Shown piece after piece: positions 22,109-31,857 of a stretch of 64,000 nucleotides of DNA. This stretch comes from Cytophagaceae bacterium (GTDB taxonomy: Bacteria > Bacteroidota > Bacteroidia > Cytophagales > JAIYAX01). Position 1 is the stretch's first letter, and each line of letters starts with the position of its first letter. The stretch lies in NCBI GenBank assembly GCA_027488815.1, contig JAIYAX010000011.1, positions 57,161-121,160 of the forward strand. Direction: 5' to 3'. A program made the translations under genes and the position numbers. Under the pieces are notes generated by a model. The model searched no databases. It was given only the letters and a program-made list of their open reading frames with translations, and was not told the origin of the DNA.

Positions 22109-22741
22109 ATGGAGGAAAGAAAAGCTGAAATCAGAAAGAAACTTGCTGTTCTGGGCCAAGACCTAGTCAATGACATCTTGGAGCATGCGGTTATCAAGGC
22201 GATTCCGGCCGGAAAAGAAATACTTAAAGAGGGCGAGTTCATCAGGTACATCCCCATCGTTCATGAAGGCTTAATTAAAGTTTTCACCCGCACACATGAC
22301 AAGGAATTGCTTCTGTACTACATACAGCCGGCAGAAAGTTGCATCATGTCATTTTCTTCGGCATTAAGAAATGAACCCGGAAGAGTAGCTGCGTTTACCG
22401 AGCAAGCATCAGTACTTGTTCTACTTCCTGTCGAACGCTTGGGTTTTTGGCTTCAGGCATACCCTAGCTTTAATCTTTTGTTTTATGAACAGTTTAACCT
22501 TAGGTATACTGAGTTAATTCATACCATCAATCAATTGCTCTATGATAAGCTCGACAAAAGACTGATGGAGTACTTGCAGGAGAAACGGGATTTAAGCGGT
22601 AAAAAAATCATAAGCCTTTCTCACCGGGAAATCGCTCAGGAATTAGGCACGGCCAGGGAAGTCATTAGCAGGATAGTAAAAAAGCTGGAAAAAGAGAACC
22701 GGGTTAGACAGTTAAACGAGGGAATCGAAATTTTACAATAG
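22109..22741 (+). CDS. Crp/Fnr family transcriptional regulator
   Basis: cNMP-like domain and C-terminal HTH SHREIAQELGTAREVISRIVKKLEKE. Confidence 0.9.
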   Translation: MEERKAEIRKKLAVLGQDLVNDILEHAVIKAIPAGKEILKEGEFIRYIPIVHEGLIKVFTRTHDKELLLYYIQPAESCIMSFSSALRNEPGRVAAFTEQASVLVLLPVERLGFWLQAYPSFNLLFYEQFNLRYTELIHTINQLLYDKLDKRLMEYLQEKRDLSGKKIISLSHREIAQELGTAREVISRIVKKLEKENRVRQLNEGIEILQ

Positions 22742-22824
22742 TGGTGACCACAGTCACTGTTTGCTTCCTGTTGAGGCTGTAATTTTATCCCATCATATTA
22801 AACAACTCTTAAACGATAAAAACG

Positions 22825-23034
22825 ATGAAAAAGAACATGGGCTCATTAGATCGTATCATCAGATCGATTATTGCTATTCTTGCAGTAGTACTTTACTTCT
22901 CCGGTGTGGTTTCAGGTACCTTAGGAATTATTCTGATTGTACTTTCCGGAGTGTTTCTGCTAACAAGTTTAGTCAGTATCTGTCCCCTCTATGCGATCTT
23001 TGGGATTTCTACTTGCCCGGTAAACAAGGCTTAA
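22825..23034 (+). CDS. DUF2892 (YgaP-type) inner membrane protein
   Basis: MKKNMGSLDRIIRSIIAILAVVLYF ... CPLYAIFGISTCPV. Confidence 0.88.
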   Translation: MKKNMGSLDRIIRSIIAILAVVLYFSGVVSGTLGIILIVLSGVFLLTSLVSICPLYAIFGISTCPVNKA

Positions 23035-23057
23035 GAAACCCTTCAAAGCAAAAAACA

Positions 23058-23087
23058 CATGCCTGAATACAGGTATGGTTTTTTTAT
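23058..23087 (+). terminator. Rho-independent terminator
   Basis: CATGCCTG-aata-CAGGTATG (one G-T wobble) followed by T-run. Confidence 0.65.
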
Positions 23088-23104
23088 TTTATGCAGGTTT
23101 GAAT

Positions 23105-24298
23105 TGCTTACTTAATAAATGGATTGCTCCATTTTGCATCCGTGTAAATCGCAGTACCTGTAAGCATTTTCAAAAACGCAATTAGGGCTTCACGTTCGGT
23201 CTGCGTCATTTGAAGTTTTTGAGGATTTCCTCCTGGTCTTAACCTTGGATCCAAACTCGTATTTCCGCTAACTATAAAAATAGCATTGTAGTGATTCAAT
23301 AAGGAATTAAGGTTGGTCATAGCTCCGGTATGCATCAGGGGTCCATTAAGGCTTCCATCTGCCTTCAAAATATCTCGGAGCGATGGGGATCTGGTAATTG
23401 TAAAATCGTTTCCACCGCCAATTTTGCTTACAATTCCATTGTTACCGCTATCAGGGTATATGTCAAACTCAGGTGCACGGTGACAACCCTAACAACCTAA
23501 ACCTCCTCCCTGTCGGAGTCCTCCGGGTCCAAACTGTGGTGGCCCAAGGAAAAGCATCTTTCCCTGATTCTCCTGAGCTGTGAAATTGCTGAAAGGCATC
23601 ATATCCGAACCTGCTGCTGCTCTGCCCACATCATATTTACTATCGAAACTCTGAATGCTGCGAACAAACTGAGACAAACACTCTCTCATTCGAGCTTCAT
23701 TGATGATGGTATCAGAATATGCTAACTTAAGCAGCTCTTTGTAATAAGGCAGCCTTGCCAGTTTTGGAAATAAGCTATCAGATTGGGCCTGCCGATCAAA
23801 CCACCGTAACCCATCTCAGCATGGTCTTGAATGGGCATTGTGGTTTGGATTTCAAGTGTTGCAGCTCTTTCATCCCAGAAAAAGCGGGGCTCAGCAGCAA
23901 ATCGAGCATTCACCAAGCGCATAGAGTGCCTTCTGGTGGTTCCACCCTGAGCCCTTTTGGAAGCAACAAGTGAGTCGCTGAAGGCAAAGCGCTGAAAATG
24001 ACAACTTGAGCAAGAAACCGTATTGTCGATGGACAATTGCTTGTCGTAGAAAAGAACCCTTCCTAAAGTAGCCTTCGCATTTGTAATCGGATTGGTATTC
24101 GTATTGCCTCTGGTGATGCAGGAGGGCTTTGTTTGCTGTGAGTAGTTCTCCTATTGGTTGAGCTTGGTATGATCACCGAAATACTCTTTGATCCCATCCT
24201 TGTTGCCTTGGCCTATAGGCTCAAGTGCTTCATCTTCGTTCTTCTCAGAGCAGGAGAAGAGGGTCAACATCAATAAAGAGGAAAATTAAGTATCGCAT
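23105..24298 (-). pseudogene. Degenerate di-haem cytochrome c peroxidase (MauG/CcpA family lipoprotein)
   Basis: Collinear peroxidase fragments in shifted frames: LGRVLFYDKQLSIDNTVSCSSCH...; WFDRQAQSDSLFPKLARLPYYKELLKLAYSDT; GLGC*GCHRAPEFDIYPD; LMHTGAMTNLNSLLNHYNAIF...LIAFLKMLTG. Two in-frame TAG codons and two frameshifts identified. Confidence 0.85.
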
Positions 24299-24456
24299 AG
24301 TATAGTTTAGTTAGTAAAGTTCGAAAGTCGAAGGTTTTAGCCAAAGCACCAATAAATGCATGTTATTCTAACGTCAATTCTTTGCTAAGTAAGTGTCAAT
24401 GAATTGGCATGTTTGTAAATTAGACTACTTTGCAGCCTTAAAATCTCAAACGAAAC

Positions 24457-25314
24457 ATGAAGAAAATCATTGTATGCCTAGTCATTATGATGCTCAGCAC
24501 CTGGAGCATCGGGCAGATTCAAACTCCTGTACCTAGTCCTGCGGCAAGCGTCTCGACCGTTGTTGGACTCACAGATGTTAAAGTAAACTATTCAAGACCC
24601 AAAGCTAAGGGTAGGAAAATTTTTGGTGCAGGTAAAGACTTCGTTGTGCCTTATGGCGAAATCTGGAGAACCGGCGCCAACCGTGGTACCATTATCAACT
24701 TTGCTGATGATGTGAAAGTAGAAGGTATTGCTGTAAAAAAAGGTGAATACCTGATTTTCACCGTTCCCAATTCATCCGATTGGACCATAATGCTTTACAG
24801 CGATATCAGCCTTGGAGGAAACACCGACAAGTATGATACCACCAAGCAAGCAGCCAAATTCAGTGTAAAACCTGAAAGACTTACAGAGCGTGTGGAAACA
24901 TTTACAATCAATATTTCAGATGTTGCAGATAACCATACCTCTGCAAAAGTGCAGCTGGCATGGGAAAACACATCGGTAAAGTTCACAGTCGCTGTTGAAT
25001 TTGAAGAGCGTGTCATGAAGTCAATTGAAGTCAACACCAAGGTGGCTCCGGGCAACTACATCTCAGCCGCTAATTATTATTTTGACAATGGGAAAGATCT
25101 TAAAAAAGCCCTGGAGTGGATCGATTTAGGGATCAGCACAGGCAATAAAGAGGCCTTCTGGAACATTCACACCAAAGCCAAAATCCAAAAAGCCCTGGGT
25201 GACAAAAAAGGAGCTATAGCTACCGCCACTCAATCACTTGAGTTGGCCAAAAAGGCCCCAAGTGATTTTGGATATATCAAGCTGAATGAGGAATTGATTA
25301 GCAGCTTAAAATAA
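24457..25314 (+). CDS. DUF2911 domain-containing secreted protein
   Basis: PSPAASVSTVVGLTDVKVNYSRPKAKGRKIFG...VPYGEIWRTGANRGTIINFADDVKVEG. Confidence 0.88.
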   Translation: MKKIIVCLVIMMLSTWSIGQIQTPVPSPAASVSTVVGLTDVKVNYSRPKAKGRKIFGAGKDFVVPYGEIWRTGANRGTIINFADDVKVEGIAVKKGEYLIFTVPNSSDWTIMLYSDISLGGNTDKYDTTKQAAKFSVKPERLTERVETFTINISDVADNHTSAKVQLAWENTSVKFTVAVEFEERVMKSIEVNTKVAPGNYISAANYYFDNGKDLKKALEWIDLGISTGNKEAFWNIHTKAKIQKALGDKKGAIATATQSLELAKKAPSDFGYIKLNEELISSLK

Positions 25315-25339
25315 ACGATTAGCAAATCAATTATTTGAG

Positions 25340-25362
25340 AAGCCCGGTAACGGGCTTTTTTT
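25340..25362 (+). terminator. Rho-independent terminator after DUF2911 gene
   Basis: AAGCCCG-gtaa-CGGGCTT-TTTTT. Confidence 0.85.
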
Positions 25363-25417
25363 ATGATCGGTGCACCTCAAACAAGTCAATCCCTTAGCTT
25401 TGCACATTCATTCGTCC

Positions 25418-26314
25418 ATGGAAGTAAGGCCAGAGCGCATCAGAAAGAAAAATCCAGGAAACTTCCCTTCAACAGCGGTTGTCATTAGCTTAAGCTTGTC
25501 TTTATTCGTGCTGTGCTTGTTTGGTTTTTTAGCCATTCATGCCTTCAGGCTTAGCCAGGTAATTCAAAACGAGGTCGAGCTGCAGATTTACCTTTCCGGA
25601 ACATTAACTACTTCTGAAAGAGATAAAATCATCAAAGCCATCGTTCTGGAACCCTTCGTAGACCCAATTGATCGTGGAAATGCAGTTACTCTAATCACCA
25701 AAGAAGAGGCTGCTAAGGAGTTCATTCAGGAAACCGGTGAGGATTTCAGTAATTTCCTTGGAGAAAACCCGCTTAAAGACTTAATCAGGGTAAAGTTGAA
25801 GCCTGAATATGCTGACGCTGCCTCCTTATTGAAACTCAAACAGAACATTGAAAAAAGGCCCGGAATTCATGAAGTAACCTACATCGCTGGTCTTGCTGAG
25901 CAAATCAAAGAGAATCTTGTTAAAATAGGTTTGGTTGCAGCTTCCTTTGCAACGGTATTGGCCTTTGTGGCAGTGGCATTGATCCACAATACCATCAAAT
26001 TGGCGTTTTTTAGTCAGCGATTTCTGATCCGAAGCATGCAACTAATTGGGGCTACACACGCTTATGTGCAGTGGCCTTTTTTGAAAAAAGCGATGATCAA
26101 TGGGTTATTTGCTGCCTTCTTAGCCTTTTCCTTTTCTAAAATATTGGTTTTGACAGCTTATGAGCATCTGCCAGATCTCAAACCTTTGTCATACCCACCG
26201 TACGAATACATCCTCGGAGCTTCTTTGTTGCTTACCGGCATTTTACTTTCGGTATTAAGCACTTTGTTTGCGACCAGAAAGTATCTTCGTGTTTCTCTTG
26301 ATGAATTATACTGA
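25418..26314 (+). CDS. ftsX: Cell division protein FtsX
   Basis: Four-TM permease layout with extracellular domain (VELQIYLSGTLTTSERDKI...), followed by DUF3098-UppP. ATG at 25418. Confidence 0.85.
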   Translation: MEVRPERIRKKNPGNFPSTAVVISLSLSLFVLCLFGFLAIHAFRLSQVIQNEVELQIYLSGTLTTSERDKIIKAIVLEPFVDPIDRGNAVTLITKEEAAKEFIQETGEDFSNFLGENPLKDLIRVKLKPEYADAASLLKLKQNIEKRPGIHEVTYIAGLAEQIKENLVKIGLVAASFATVLAFVAVALIHNTIKLAFFSQRFLIRSMQLIGATHAYVQWPFLKKAMINGLFAAFLAFSFSKILVLTAYEHLPDLKPLSYPPYEYILGASLLLTGILLSVLSTLFATRKYLRVSLDELY

Positions 26315-26320
26315 ACTCTC

Positions 26321-26533
26321 ATGAACAATAAGAACAAACTTGCATTTGGAAAAATGAACTACCTGCTAATGATTGCAGGCCTTTGTGTCATCGCTTTAGG
26401 CTATATCATCATGAGCATGGATCAGGAGGAATTTGGCTTTGGAGTGCTGGGAATTACGGTTGGCCCCATCGTGCTTACTCTGGGCTTTATCATTCAGTTT
26501 TTCGCCATTTTTTACAAGCCAAAGCAATCCTGA
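26321..26533 (+). CDS. DUF3098 domain-containing membrane protein
   Basis: NKLAFGKMNYLLMIAGLCVIALGYIIMS; fixed FtsX-DUF3098-UppP order. Confidence 0.85.
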   Translation: MNNKNKLAFGKMNYLLMIAGLCVIALGYIIMSMDQEEFGFGVLGITVGPIVLTLGFIIQFFAIFYKPKQS

Positions 26534-26536
26534 TAG

Positions 26537-27334
26537 ATGGATCTGTTTCAGGCCATCATCCTTGGACTTATTCAAGGACTTACAGAGTTTTTACCGGTTT
26601 CAAGCAGCGGGCACATTGAGCTAGGGAAAGCAATCCTCGGGGTAGAAATCAAGGAAAACCTTCTTTTTACAGTCATCCTGCATGGGGCGACAGCCTTAAG
26701 CACTATGGTAGTTTTCCGTAAAGAGATTTTTAACCTGTTGACCTCATTCTTTACATTCAAAACACAAACTGAAGAGTTCTCCTATGCCCTCAAACTGATC
26801 ATTTCCATGGTACCTGTTGGTATTGTGGGTCTGGCATTTGAAAGTGAGATTGAGTCTCTTTTTTCAGGAAACATTTTACTGGTAGGTGCCATGCTGATGG
26901 TAACAGGCTTATTGTTGGGATATGCTTCCCGGGCAGAGGCCAGATTTGGTGAGTTGAGCTATTTCAAAGCCATAGTCATCGGGATTGCTCAAGCGATAGC
27001 CATTCTTCCCGGGATTTCAAGATCAGGCGCCACCATTTGCACCGGTCTCCTGCTTGGAGTTAAACGACAGGAAGTATCCAAGTTTTCGTTTTTGATGGTG
27101 CTTGCTCCCATCATGGGTGCATCCTTGCTTAAGCTGAAGGATTATCTTGAAGCACCGGCTGCGTCGTCAGAACTATCCACAACGGTCATTTTAGCAGGTG
27201 CGGTCACCGCATTTATATTTGGTTATCTAGCCTGTAAATGGATGATCCAACTGGTTAACCGTGGCCGTCTGCTGTATTTTTCTTTATACTGTCTGCTGGC
27301 AGGTGGTATAGCGATCTTATTTTCCATTTTGTAA
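26537..27334 (+). CDS. uppP: Undecaprenyl-diphosphate phosphatase
   Basis: GLIQGLTEFLPVSSSGHIELGKAILG; PGISRSGATICTGLLLG. Confidence 0.95.
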   Translation: MDLFQAIILGLIQGLTEFLPVSSSGHIELGKAILGVEIKENLLFTVILHGATALSTMVVFRKEIFNLLTSFFTFKTQTEEFSYALKLIISMVPVGIVGLAFESEIESLFSGNILLVGAMLMVTGLLLGYASRAEARFGELSYFKAIVIGIAQAIAILPGISRSGATICTGLLLGVKRQEVSKFSFLMVLAPIMGASLLKLKDYLEAPAASSELSTTVILAGAVTAFIFGYLACKWMIQLVNRGRLLYFSLYCLLAGGIAILFSIL

Positions 27335-27335
27335 A

Positions 27336-28010
27336 ATGGCGTCCGAAGGAAGTGTTCTGCTTCTTGATAAACCCCTTGGCTGGACTTCATTTGATGTTGT
27401 CAAAAAACTGCGCTGGGCCGTAGCCGACAAAAAGGCAGGTCATGCAGGCACGCTTGACCCCTTAGCCTCTGGTTTACTGATCATTTGCACCGGAAAGAAA
27501 ACCAAAGAGATAAGTCAGTTTCAAGAAATGGAAAAGGAGTATACCGGCACTTTTCTGCTTGGGAAAACAACACCTTCCTATGATGCTGAAACAGAAGTAA
27601 CCGAAGAGAAAGACACTTCATATATAAAGCCTGAGATGGTAGAAGAGGTATGCAAAGGTTTTCTAGGTCATCAGGAACAGATTCCTCCGGCGTACTCTGC
27701 TGCAATGGTCAATGGCAAAAGGGCATATTCGCTCAGTCGCAAAGGAAAAGAAGTAATACTGGAGCCTAGGTCCATCATCATTTATGAATTTGATACCGAC
27801 TGTTCAACCCTACCATTCATTCAATTCAGGGTGGTCTGCTCAAAAGGAACTTACATCAGAAGCCTCGTGCATGACATAGGCCAAAAACTAGGTTGTGGAG
27901 CCTATCTTACAGAATTGAGAAGAACACGCATAGGGAAATATAAGGTAGAAGATGCCAAAACACCTCTGCTCATGCTGGAGGAGCTCAAAGCACATGCAGG
28001 TTTATCGTGA
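27336..28010 (+). CDS. truB: tRNA pseudouridine(55) synthase TruB
   Basis: LLLDKPLGWTSFDVVKKLR, GHAGTLDPLASGLLIICTGKKTK. Confidence 0.96.
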   Translation: MASEGSVLLLDKPLGWTSFDVVKKLRWAVADKKAGHAGTLDPLASGLLIICTGKKTKEISQFQEMEKEYTGTFLLGKTTPSYDAETEVTEEKDTSYIKPEMVEEVCKGFLGHQEQIPPAYSAAMVNGKRAYSLSRKGKEVILEPRSIIIYEFDTDCSTLPFIQFRVVCSKGTYIRSLVHDIGQKLGCGAYLTELRRTRIGKYKVEDAKTPLLMLEELKAHAGLS

Positions 28011-28932
28011 TATATCCGAAGTCAGTTTTGACAAAAAAGCGGTAGTGACCATTGGTACCTTTGATGGGGTGCATATCGGGCATCAGAAAATCATTACCCA
28101 CCTGGTCGAAGAGGCCCGTTTGGAGGGATTTAATGCGATCGTTATGACGTTTTGGCCCCACCCCAGGCAAGTGCTTCGTCCCTATGACCCACCGGTTCAG
28201 CTGTTGTTCAGCCTTGAAGAAAAAATAGAAGCCCTAGCAGCTCTTGGTATCCATCACTTAATAATTGTACCGTTTACGTTGGCATTTGCCTCCACCTCAG
28301 CCAGTTTTTTTGTAGAAACTGTCCTGGTAAATACCTTAAAATGTGCCCGCCTGGTGATCGGTTATGACCATCATTTTGGAAAAAACCGAGAAGGGAATAT
28401 CCAGTTTTTATACCAGATCGCCCCGGCCATGGGCTTTAAAGTCAACGAAATACCGCCACAGGATATAGATGATATCGCTGTGAGCTCTACAAAAATCAGA
28501 CAGGCACTTCTGGGTGGCCAGATCAGGCTGGCAAACAGTTTTATCGGAAGGCCCTATGTGCTTGATGCCAAAGTGGTCAAAGGCCATCAAATCGGGAGAA
28601 CCATCGCTTTCCCGACTGCAAATTTAGAACTCACAGAACCACTAAAACTCATCCCTGCAAAAGGTGTTTATGCAGTTGAGGTTGCTATCGGATCAGCAAG
28701 GCACAAAGGCATGATGAATATTGGACTGAGACCAACCGTAGGAGGAGAAGAATTGCAACTGGAAGTCCATCTGTTCGACTTTAATCATGATATTTACGGA
28801 GAAGTCTTACGGGTTTTTGTACACGAGCGGATCAGGGATGAGCAGAAATTTTCTGACCTGAATGCACTTAAAAACCAGTTGATTCAGGATCAAAAAAACA
28901 TTATTTCCTATTTTGAATCAGGCAAACCATGA
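27994..28932 (+). CDS. ribF: Bifunctional riboflavin kinase/FAD synthetase
   Basis: VVTIGTFDGVHIGHQKII, IGYDHHFGKNREGN, GRTIAFPTANLEL. Confidence 0.95.
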   Translation: MQVYRDISEVSFDKKAVVTIGTFDGVHIGHQKIITHLVEEARLEGFNAIVMTFWPHPRQVLRPYDPPVQLLFSLEEKIEALAALGIHHLIIVPFTLAFASTSASFFVETVLVNTLKCARLVIGYDHHFGKNREGNIQFLYQIAPAMGFKVNEIPPQDIDDIAVSSTKIRQALLGGQIRLANSFIGRPYVLDAKVVKGHQIGRTIAFPTANLELTEPLKLIPAKGVYAVEVAIGSARHKGMMNIGLRPTVGGEELQLEVHLFDFNHDIYGEVLRVFVHERIRDEQKFSDLNALKNQLIQDQKNIISYFESGKP

Positions 28933-29630
28933 GTAATAAAGTATATCAAACAGCAGATGATGCACTTTTCGATATCCGTGACGGTGCAGTCATTATGCTT
29001 GGCGGATTTGGACTTTGCGGCATCCCCGAGAACGCCATTTCAGCCTTGTTGAAAAAAGGCACCAAAAACCTGACCTGCATCTCAAACAATGCCGGGGTCG
29101 ATGATTTCGGAATAGGCTTACTTCTAAAAACCAGACAAGTCAAAAAAATGATCTCCTCCTATGTAGGTGAAAACGATGAATTTGAACGTCAATTACTCAG
29201 TGGTGAGTTAGAAGTTGAGTTAATTCCTCAAGGCACGCTTGCCACCCGCTGCTTGGCTTCAGGTTATGGCCTGCCAGCTGTATTTCTTCCTGCCGGTGTA
29301 GGCACCGAGGTGGCCGATGGGAAAGAGACCCGTGTGTTTGGCGACAAAACCTATTTGCTCGAGTATGCCTTTGATGCTGACTATGCCCTCGTAAAGGCTT
29401 GGAAAGGGGACAAATATGGGAATCTTATCTTTAGGGGTACTGCCCGTAACTTTAACCCAATGATGGCAATGGCTGGGAAAATCACCATTGCAGAAGTTGA
29501 GCATTTGGTCGAACCCGGAGAGCTCGACCCAAATGAGATCCACACTCCCGGTATCTATGTTCACCGTATTTTCCAGGGTAATGGCTATGAAAAAAGGATC
29601 GAGCAGAGGACAGTAAGACCCAGAACCTAA
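28929..29630 (+). CDS. scoA: CoA transferase subunit A (succinyl-CoA:3-ketoacid type)
   Basis: IMLGGFGLCGIPENAISALLKKGTKNLTCISNNAGVDDFGIGLLL. Confidence 0.92.
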   Translation: MSNKVYQTADDALFDIRDGAVIMLGGFGLCGIPENAISALLKKGTKNLTCISNNAGVDDFGIGLLLKTRQVKKMISSYVGENDEFERQLLSGELEVELIPQGTLATRCLASGYGLPAVFLPAGVGTEVADGKETRVFGDKTYLLEYAFDADYALVKAWKGDKYGNLIFRGTARNFNPMMAMAGKITIAEVEHLVEPGELDPNEIHTPGIYVHRIFQGNGYEKRIEQRTVRPRT

Positions 29631-29680
29631 GGCTCCGTCAGAAATCAACTTTCATTTGAACCCATCATATACCGCAGCTC

Positions 29681-30343
29681 ATGCTTGATAAATTTGGAAT
29701 AGCAAAAAGAATAGCACAGGAACTCAAGGACGGCTATTATGTCAATTTGGGGATCGGAATCCCTACGCTGGTAGCCAATTATATTCCTAAAAACATATAT
29801 GTCACTCTGCAGTCTGAAAACGGTCTGTTGGGAATGGGGCCTTTTCCTTTTGAAGGAGATGAAGACGCAGATATCATTAACGCCGGAAAGCAAACGGTTA
29901 CCACACTTCCGGGCTCCAGTTTCTTCGACTCAGCCATGAGTTTTGGGATGATCAGAGCAGGCAAAGTGGATCTCACCGTGTTGGGTGCAATGGAAGTAGC
30001 CGAAAACGGAGACATTGCAAACTGGAAAATTCCGGGTAAAATGGTGAAAGGCATGGGCGGAGCAATGGATCTGGTAGCAGCGGCCAAGAATATCATTGTG
30101 GCCATGCAACATACCAATAAGGCCGGAGAGTCGAAATTATTGCCTGCCTGTACCCTACCCATTACCGGTTTGCGCTGTGTGAAAAAGATCGTTACGGAGC
30201 TGGCCGTCATCGAAGTGTTACCGAACGGTGGAGGTTTTAAACTGCTGGAAAGGGCACCTGGAGTGAGTGTGGAGCATATCAGGAAGGCAACGGCAGGAAA
30301 GCTAACAGTACCGGATGATGTGCCAGAAATGCTGATCCATTGA
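29681..30343 (+). CDS. scoB: CoA transferase subunit B
   Basis: YVNLGIGIPTLVANYIP, QSENGLLGMGPFP; adjacent to subunit A. Confidence 0.92.
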   Translation: MLDKFGIAKRIAQELKDGYYVNLGIGIPTLVANYIPKNIYVTLQSENGLLGMGPFPFEGDEDADIINAGKQTVTTLPGSSFFDSAMSFGMIRAGKVDLTVLGAMEVAENGDIANWKIPGKMVKGMGGAMDLVAAAKNIIVAMQHTNKAGESKLLPACTLPITGLRCVKKIVTELAVIEVLPNGGGFKLLERAPGVSVEHIRKATAGKLTVPDDVPEMLIH

Positions 30344-31857
30344 GGCAAGAGGAAGCAAAATTCCCTATAAAAAGCTGCCTGTTGCTGGCAGGTGTTCTTC
30401 TTTCAGTACTACTTTTTGCCCAAGGCTATGTCTTTGGGTATGGCGACCTGGAAGAAATGAACTCGATCGCCATGAACATGGCCGACCCGACACTTTTCAG
30501 CAAAGACCTTTTCGTGCAGGATGCCTTGTTGATGGGCATTAATCATCGTAGTTTCTGTGCCTTCCTGATATCATTTTTGGGCTTAAGCCTGATTCCCTGG
30601 CTAGCATTTCTATGGTTTTTATTCAGCGCAGTATTGCTGTTGACAGGCTTGATCAAACTGGTCTCCACCACCACCCAAAAGCCGGTGATCATTTTTTTAG
30701 CCCTACTGGCTACCTGCCTCATCACCTATGACCTCAATCTTGGCGGGCACGATTTGTACTCCAATGGCTTCGGTGGCGCTTTACTGGCTGAAGGTCTGCT
30801 TGCCTGGGCCTGGTACTTTCTCATAAGGCAGCAGTACATACAAATGAGCCTTCTGAGCGTGGCGGCCACACTTGCTCATCCTCTTGAGGGAGTACAGTTT
30901 TTTGCCATTAGCTCCGCTTTGTTGTTGTGGTTGAGTTTTTCAAAAGATCGACTTCCCAAGGCCTGGTGGCTTTCCCTTCCTATTTATGTTTTTACCGCAG
31001 GTATTTATGTCCTATTCACCCATTTGGCTGTATCGGAGGGTCAGGAGGATGTGCAAGCCCATATCGACATGGCCTATTACTTCAGAAATCCTCATCATTT
31101 TGATATTTTGAGTTTTTCCAAAAAGGGTGCTCTGCTGATGCTCTTATTGATGGCTTTTGGACTGCCTGCACTTTGGAAGCAAAATAAACTGCTGGCAAAA
31201 GCCTGTATCATCGTGGTATTGGGGATGCTGGTTTACACTATCGGAACATTAGGTTTCAGGTTACATTTGGTCTTTAACACAGAGTGGTTCAGAACCAATA
31301 TATGGCTTAAACTCTTTCTGATCATGGCCTTAGTCAAAAGACTTGAACCTTTTATTCCTGAAAAATGGAGCCGTTTAAAGCAATCTCATGCGATTCCCTT
31401 TTTGGCCTTGTTTTTAATTTCACTTTTTTATCCTGTGGCAGAAGACAGGCAATTCCCCTGGTTAGGAACGCAGAGGAAGTCACAGGAAATAGCTTTGGAA
31501 GCAAAAAATGTACTTCCTATTGACGCATTGGTGCTTTTCCCATTAAGTGTTAACGATTTTCGTTGCTTCAGCGAACGATCCGGTTACGTAGGTATGAAGG
31601 CAATGCCTGTGCGAAAGGAAGGTATGAGAATGTGGTACAAGCGGGTGAACATGGCCTTTGAGCAGCATTTGGGTACCGGTTTACGGGGTTTTAAAATGGT
31701 GCCTTCAGCTGATCAGTTTCTGAGGCAACTGACTTATAATGAGTTGATGAAACTTAAAAAAGACGGGGTTACGCACTTGCTCACATTTGCTGAGGTAAAT
31801 TATCCGGGCCTGCGTAAATTAGCGGCCAATTCAGCTTATGTGCTCTATGAACTTTAA
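30340..31857 (+). CDS. Polytopic membrane protein of unknown function
   Basis: 505 aa with roughly 10 hydrophobic helices; TTG start overlapping the upstream stop. Confidence 0.75.
   Translation: MRQEEAKFPIKSCLLLAGVLLSVLLFAQGYVFGYGDLEEMNSIAMNMADPTLFSKDLFVQDALLMGINHRSFCAFLISFLGLSLIPWLAFLWFLFSAVLLLTGLIKLVSTTTQKPVIIFLALLATCLITYDLNLGGHDLYSNGFGGALLAEGLLAWAWYFLIRQQYIQMSLLSVAATLAHPLEGVQFFAISSALLLWLSFSKDRLPKAWWLSLPIYVFTAGIYVLFTHLAVSEGQEDVQAHIDMAYYFRNPHHFDILSFSKKGALLMLLLMAFGLPALWKQNKLLAKACIIVVLGMLVYTIGTLGFRLHLVFNTEWFRTNIWLKLFLIMALVKRLEPFIPEKWSRLKQSHAIPFLALFLISLFYPVAEDRQFPWLGTQRKSQEIALEAKNVLPIDALVLFPLSVNDFRCFSERSGYVGMKAMPVRKEGMRMWYKRVNMAFEQHLGTGLRGFKMVPSADQFLRQLTYNELMKLKKDGVTHLLTFAEVNYPGLRKLAANSAYVLYEL

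Noticed and set aside
22761-23066. 101-aa + strand ORF overlapping DUF2892 gene
   Set aside because: Out-of-frame with a clear DUF2892 protein; composition is atypical.
23755-23973. 72-aa + strand ORF in the peroxidase pseudogene
   Set aside because: Antisense to conserved peroxidase residues; no support as a gene.
29779-30348. 189-aa antisense ORF over CoA transferase subunit B
   Set aside because: Mirror of a well-conserved coding frame; no recognisable motifs.
30340-31857. Known glycosyltransferase or transporter assignment for the 505-aa membrane protein
   Set aside because: Polytopic, but I could not identify a diagnostic motif, so left as unknown function.
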